NCBI RefSeq assembly: GCF_021390395.1
Contig: NZ_JAJUWT010000029.1
Coordinates: forward strand, 1 to 64,000
DNA length: 64,000 nt
Direction: 5' to 3'
DNA from: Saccharothrix sp. S26
GTDB taxonomy: Bacteria; Actinomycetota; Actinomycetes; Mycobacteriales; Pseudonocardiaceae
The position numbers and the translations under genes were made by a program. Numbering within the stretch: the stretch's first letter is position 1; every line of letters starts with the position of its first letter. This document shows, piece after piece, positions 62,102 to 64,000 of the stretch. Below the pieces are notes generated by a model. That model saw only the letters and a program-made list of their open reading frames with translations. It did no database searches and was not told the origin of the DNA.

Positions 62102-63742
62102 GTGTTGAAAAACTGGGGAGCGGCGGCCATCTGCGCGGTCGCGCTGTGCACGGGCGTCGGCACAGCGTCGGCGCAACCGGGCAGCACGGCCGGGCTGCCC
62201 GGGACAATCGGCGCGGACGTGCGGCTCAAGCTGGAGCGCGACGGCAGGCTGAGCGTGACCGAGGTGGTCACCGTCCCCGAGGGCAAGTCCGCGAAGCGGG
62301 TCGTCCCGTTGCGCGTCCCCGTCTCCTCCGACCGCGACCGGGTGTTCCAGGTCGGCGACGTGGCGGTGGAGGGCAACGGCACCGCTACAGCATCGGACGA
62401 CGAGCTCACGATCGCACTCCAGGCGGGCACGTCCACCGTCAGGTACTCCGTGGTCGGCACCGTCGCCCAGATCGGCGACACCTTGGAGCTGCGGTGGCAG
62501 CCCGCGAGCGGGTGGGACGCCGAGCTCGACTCGGTGAAGGTCTCCGTGATCACGCCGGACGTGCCGCGGTCGGTGAACTGCCTGGCCGGCGAGCCGGGCA
62601 CGTCGAAGCCGTGCACCAGCGCGGACCTGGGCGACGGGCGCGGCGTGCGGGTGACGGAGATCGGCCTGGCGGCGGGCGAGCGGGTCGACGTGGCCGTGGG
62701 GTTGCAGGAGGGCACGGCGCCCGCCAACGCGCGGGTGGAGGAGACGTCGGGGTTGGCGGCGGCGTTCGCGTTGACCCCGTTGACCGGCGCGGGGCTCGGT
62801 GGGCTCGTCGTGCTGCTGCTGTGCGGCGGGTTGTTGTTGTGGTACCTGCGGGGCCGTGACGCGCGGGCGTTGGCCGGTGAGGTCGGGCCGGTGAACGTGC
62901 TGGTGGCCGACGGGTCCGGGCGGGTGGCGTTCGCCTCGCCGGACGGCGTGCTGCCCGGCCAGGTCGGGACCGTGGTGGACGAGCACGTGGACGTGGTGGA
63001 CGTGACCGCCACGATCGTGGACCTCGCGGTGCGCAACTACGTGTGGATCGAGGAGGTCGACGGGCACGACTGGCGGTTCGTGCGGCGCAACCCGGCCGAC
63101 CCGTCGTTGTCGGGGTATGAGCGCGCGGTGTACGAGGCGTTGTTGCCAGACGAGGTGGACGCGGTGTCGTTGTCGGAGCTGCGGGGCAGGCGGATCGACC
63201 TTTCCCGGGTGCGCGACGAGCTGTACGCCGACGTGGTGGCGAAGAACTGGTTCGCGCGGCGGCCGGACGCGGAGCGCAGCCTGTGGTGGTGGGTCGGGGT
63301 GGGGGTCGCGGTGCTGGGCGCCGCGCTGACGGTGGTGTTGGCGCTGGTCGGCGGTGCGGCGTTGTTCGGGCTGGTGGTCCTGGTCGCCGGGGTGGCGTTG
63401 GCGGTGGGCGCGCGGACGATGCCCGCCCGGACCAGGCGCGGGAGCGTGCTGTTGGAGCACGTGCGCGGGTTGCGCGGGTACCTGCACACGGTCACGCCGC
63501 AGGACATCCCGGAGTCCGATCGGGAGATGGTGTTCTCGCGGTCGTTGCCGTACGCGGTGGTGCTGGGGGAGACGGAGCGGTGGCTGGCCGCGTTCGCGGG
63601 GGCGCGGCCGGGGCTGTACTGGTTCGGCGAGGCGGAGCGGGGCGGTGACCTGCGGCGGTTCGCGCAGCGGTTCCCGGCGTTCCTGGGCGCGGTGGACGGG
63701 GTGCTGGCGCAGGCGGGGCACCTGCGGTCGCTGCGCGGCTGA
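62102..63742 (+). CDS. DUF2207 membrane protein
   Basis: A 546-residue protein. A signal peptide (LKNWGAAAICAVALCTGVGTASA) is followed by an exported beta-rich domain (about 25-210; VRLKLERDGRLSVTEVVTVPEGK, RYSVVGTVAQIGDTLELRWQP). A first membrane helix is near 225-250. A cytosolic winged-helix-like region (VTATIVDLAVRNYVWIEEVDGHDWRFVRR) then precedes two more helices near 400-440 and a C-terminal segment (RGYLHTVTPQDI, SLPYAVVLGETERWLAAF). This order is characteristic of DUF2207 (YciQ-like) proteins, whose role is unknown. GTG 62102 chosen; the frame upstream has no coding character. Confidence 0.88.
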   Translation: MLKNWGAAAICAVALCTGVGTASAQPGSTAGLPGTIGADVRLKLERDGRLSVTEVVTVPEGKSAKRVVPLRVPVSSDRDRVFQVGDVAVEGNGTATASDDELTIALQAGTSTVRYSVVGTVAQIGDTLELRWQPASGWDAELDSVKVSVITPDVPRSVNCLAGEPGTSKPCTSADLGDGRGVRVTEIGLAAGERVDVAVGLQEGTAPANARVEETSGLAAAFALTPLTGAGLGGLVVLLLCGGLLLWYLRGRDARALAGEVGPVNVLVADGSGRVAFASPDGVLPGQVGTVVDEHVDVVDVTATIVDLAVRNYVWIEEVDGHDWRFVRRNPADPSLSGYERAVYEALLPDEVDAVSLSELRGRRIDLSRVRDELYADVVAKNWFARRPDAERSLWWWVGVGVAVLGAALTVVLALVGGAALFGLVVLVAGVALAVGARTMPARTRRGSVLLEHVRGLRGYLHTVTPQDIPESDREMVFSRSLPYAVVLGETERWLAAFAGARPGLYWFGEAERGGDLRRFAQRFPAFLGAVDGVLAQAGHLRSLRG

Positions 63743-63758
63743 ACGTTCACTCGAAAGT

Positions 63759-63833
63759 GATCTTGCGCCACGTCGAACAGCAGTTCGACAATGGAGCCAT
63801 CCCCCAACACGAACCCGCGGGCGGCGGGTGACG
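63759..63833 (+). pseudogene. possible 5' remnant of an SOS-linked gene (copy 2)
   Basis: GTG 63759 opens a 24-codon frame, VILRHVEQQFDNGAIPQHEP then AGGG and stop at 63831. It aligns at protein level with the reverse-strand copy ending the repeat region (VILPTLELLFDTGPMPLTP). The LexA-type palindrome falls on the codons for V-E-Q-Q-F-D. The DNA similarity starts at TCACTCGA before the GTG. An overlapping ATG frame from 63793 stays open to the window end but has no recognisable content. Confidence 0.3.
63775..63790. promoter_or_regulatory. perfect LexA-type box (copy 2)
   Basis: TCGAAC-AGCA-GTTCGA matches the mycobacterial SOS-box consensus at all twelve defined positions; with flanking bases the arms extend to GTCGAAC/GTTCGAC. 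It is 33 nt after the DUF2207 stop codon. The rest of the window to 64000 shows no other feature. Confidence 0.65.
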
Positions 63834-64000
63834 GTGGTGGGGGTTCAGGCCCCAGCCAACCCGGTGTCCACGCGCGCCGGCTCCACCGGGTGGGCGGCCT
63901 GCTGAGACAGGCGGTGGTCCGGACCGGTGCAGGCGTGCGCCCGGTCCCGGATCGACCGTCGAGCGGCTGGTCGGCCGGTCCGAACCCGGTCGTTTCGCGC

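Noticed and set aside
59777..63742. A 1321-codon plus-strand open frame covering the metallopeptidase genes and DUF2207
   Set aside because: Only the part from GTG 62102 has protein character. The earlier ~775 codons are antisense to the two metallopeptidase genes and are arginine/valine-rich.

Overview
The window is about 73% GC by eye, is packed with genes, uses many GTG starts and contains many stop/start overlaps (ATGA, GTGA). These traits and the protein families point to a filamentous actinomycete, most likely Pseudonocardiaceae (Saccharothrix/Lentzea/Actinosynnema type). That placement is inferred, not measured. I saw no rRNA, tRNA or CRISPR array. The accessory signals are small: inverted repeats, gene remnants and one degenerate repeat block.

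0-13.7 kb: a DUF4190 membrane protein, an acyl-CoA dehydrogenase, a stress-type membrane protein and a four-gene carbohydrate ABC importer with the lpqY-sugA-sugB-sugC layout, closed by a perfect terminator. Then come an SDR oxidoreductase, a membrane protein, a metallophosphoesterase/ParB-like pair, a DUF2332 protein and corA with a tiny membrane protein behind it. 13.9-20.6 kb: MaoC-like hydratase with a second DUF2332 protein, a 52-residue membrane protein with a PH-domain protein, a PHP phosphoesterase, a RecB-family nuclease with Cas4-like cysteines, a secreted lectin-like protein and a hydrolase.

20.6-34.1 kb and 45.3-55.9 kb together match a block I recall from Mycobacterium tuberculosis (Rv3200c to Rv3212): beta-propeller protein, rhlE, ferritin-like protein, DUF3107, TetR, DUF3152, moeZ, TIGR02569 protein, alkyltransferase-like protein, adnA, adnB and a TrkA-type potassium channel. 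Two cassettes interrupt it here. One is a TetR-controlled diiron oxygenase (AurF-like) with DUF4873 and alpha/beta-hydrolase partners (25.6-28.5 kb). The other is an assimilatory nitrate/nitrite cluster (34.2-43.9 kb) followed by pirin and TPR genes.

The nitrate cluster is self-contained: molybdenum nitrate reductase, a FAD/[2Fe-2S] electron-transfer protein, a NarK-type transporter, nirBD, the HemD-like regulator nnaR and a sirohydrochlorin chelatase that would help make siroheme for NirB. Candidate GlnR half-boxes precede the transporter and nirB.

55.9-64 kb: a two-component system whose kinase has an unusual C-terminal insertion, a 1.3 kb gene-poor stretch with degenerate ~120-bp repeats, two tandem zinc metallopeptidases and a DUF2207 protein. 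Two copies of a ~55-bp element with a perfect LexA-type palindrome (TCGAAC-N4-GTTCGA) flank this last group in opposite orientation. They look like remnants of the 5' end of one SOS-linked gene family and are the most interesting signal I found.
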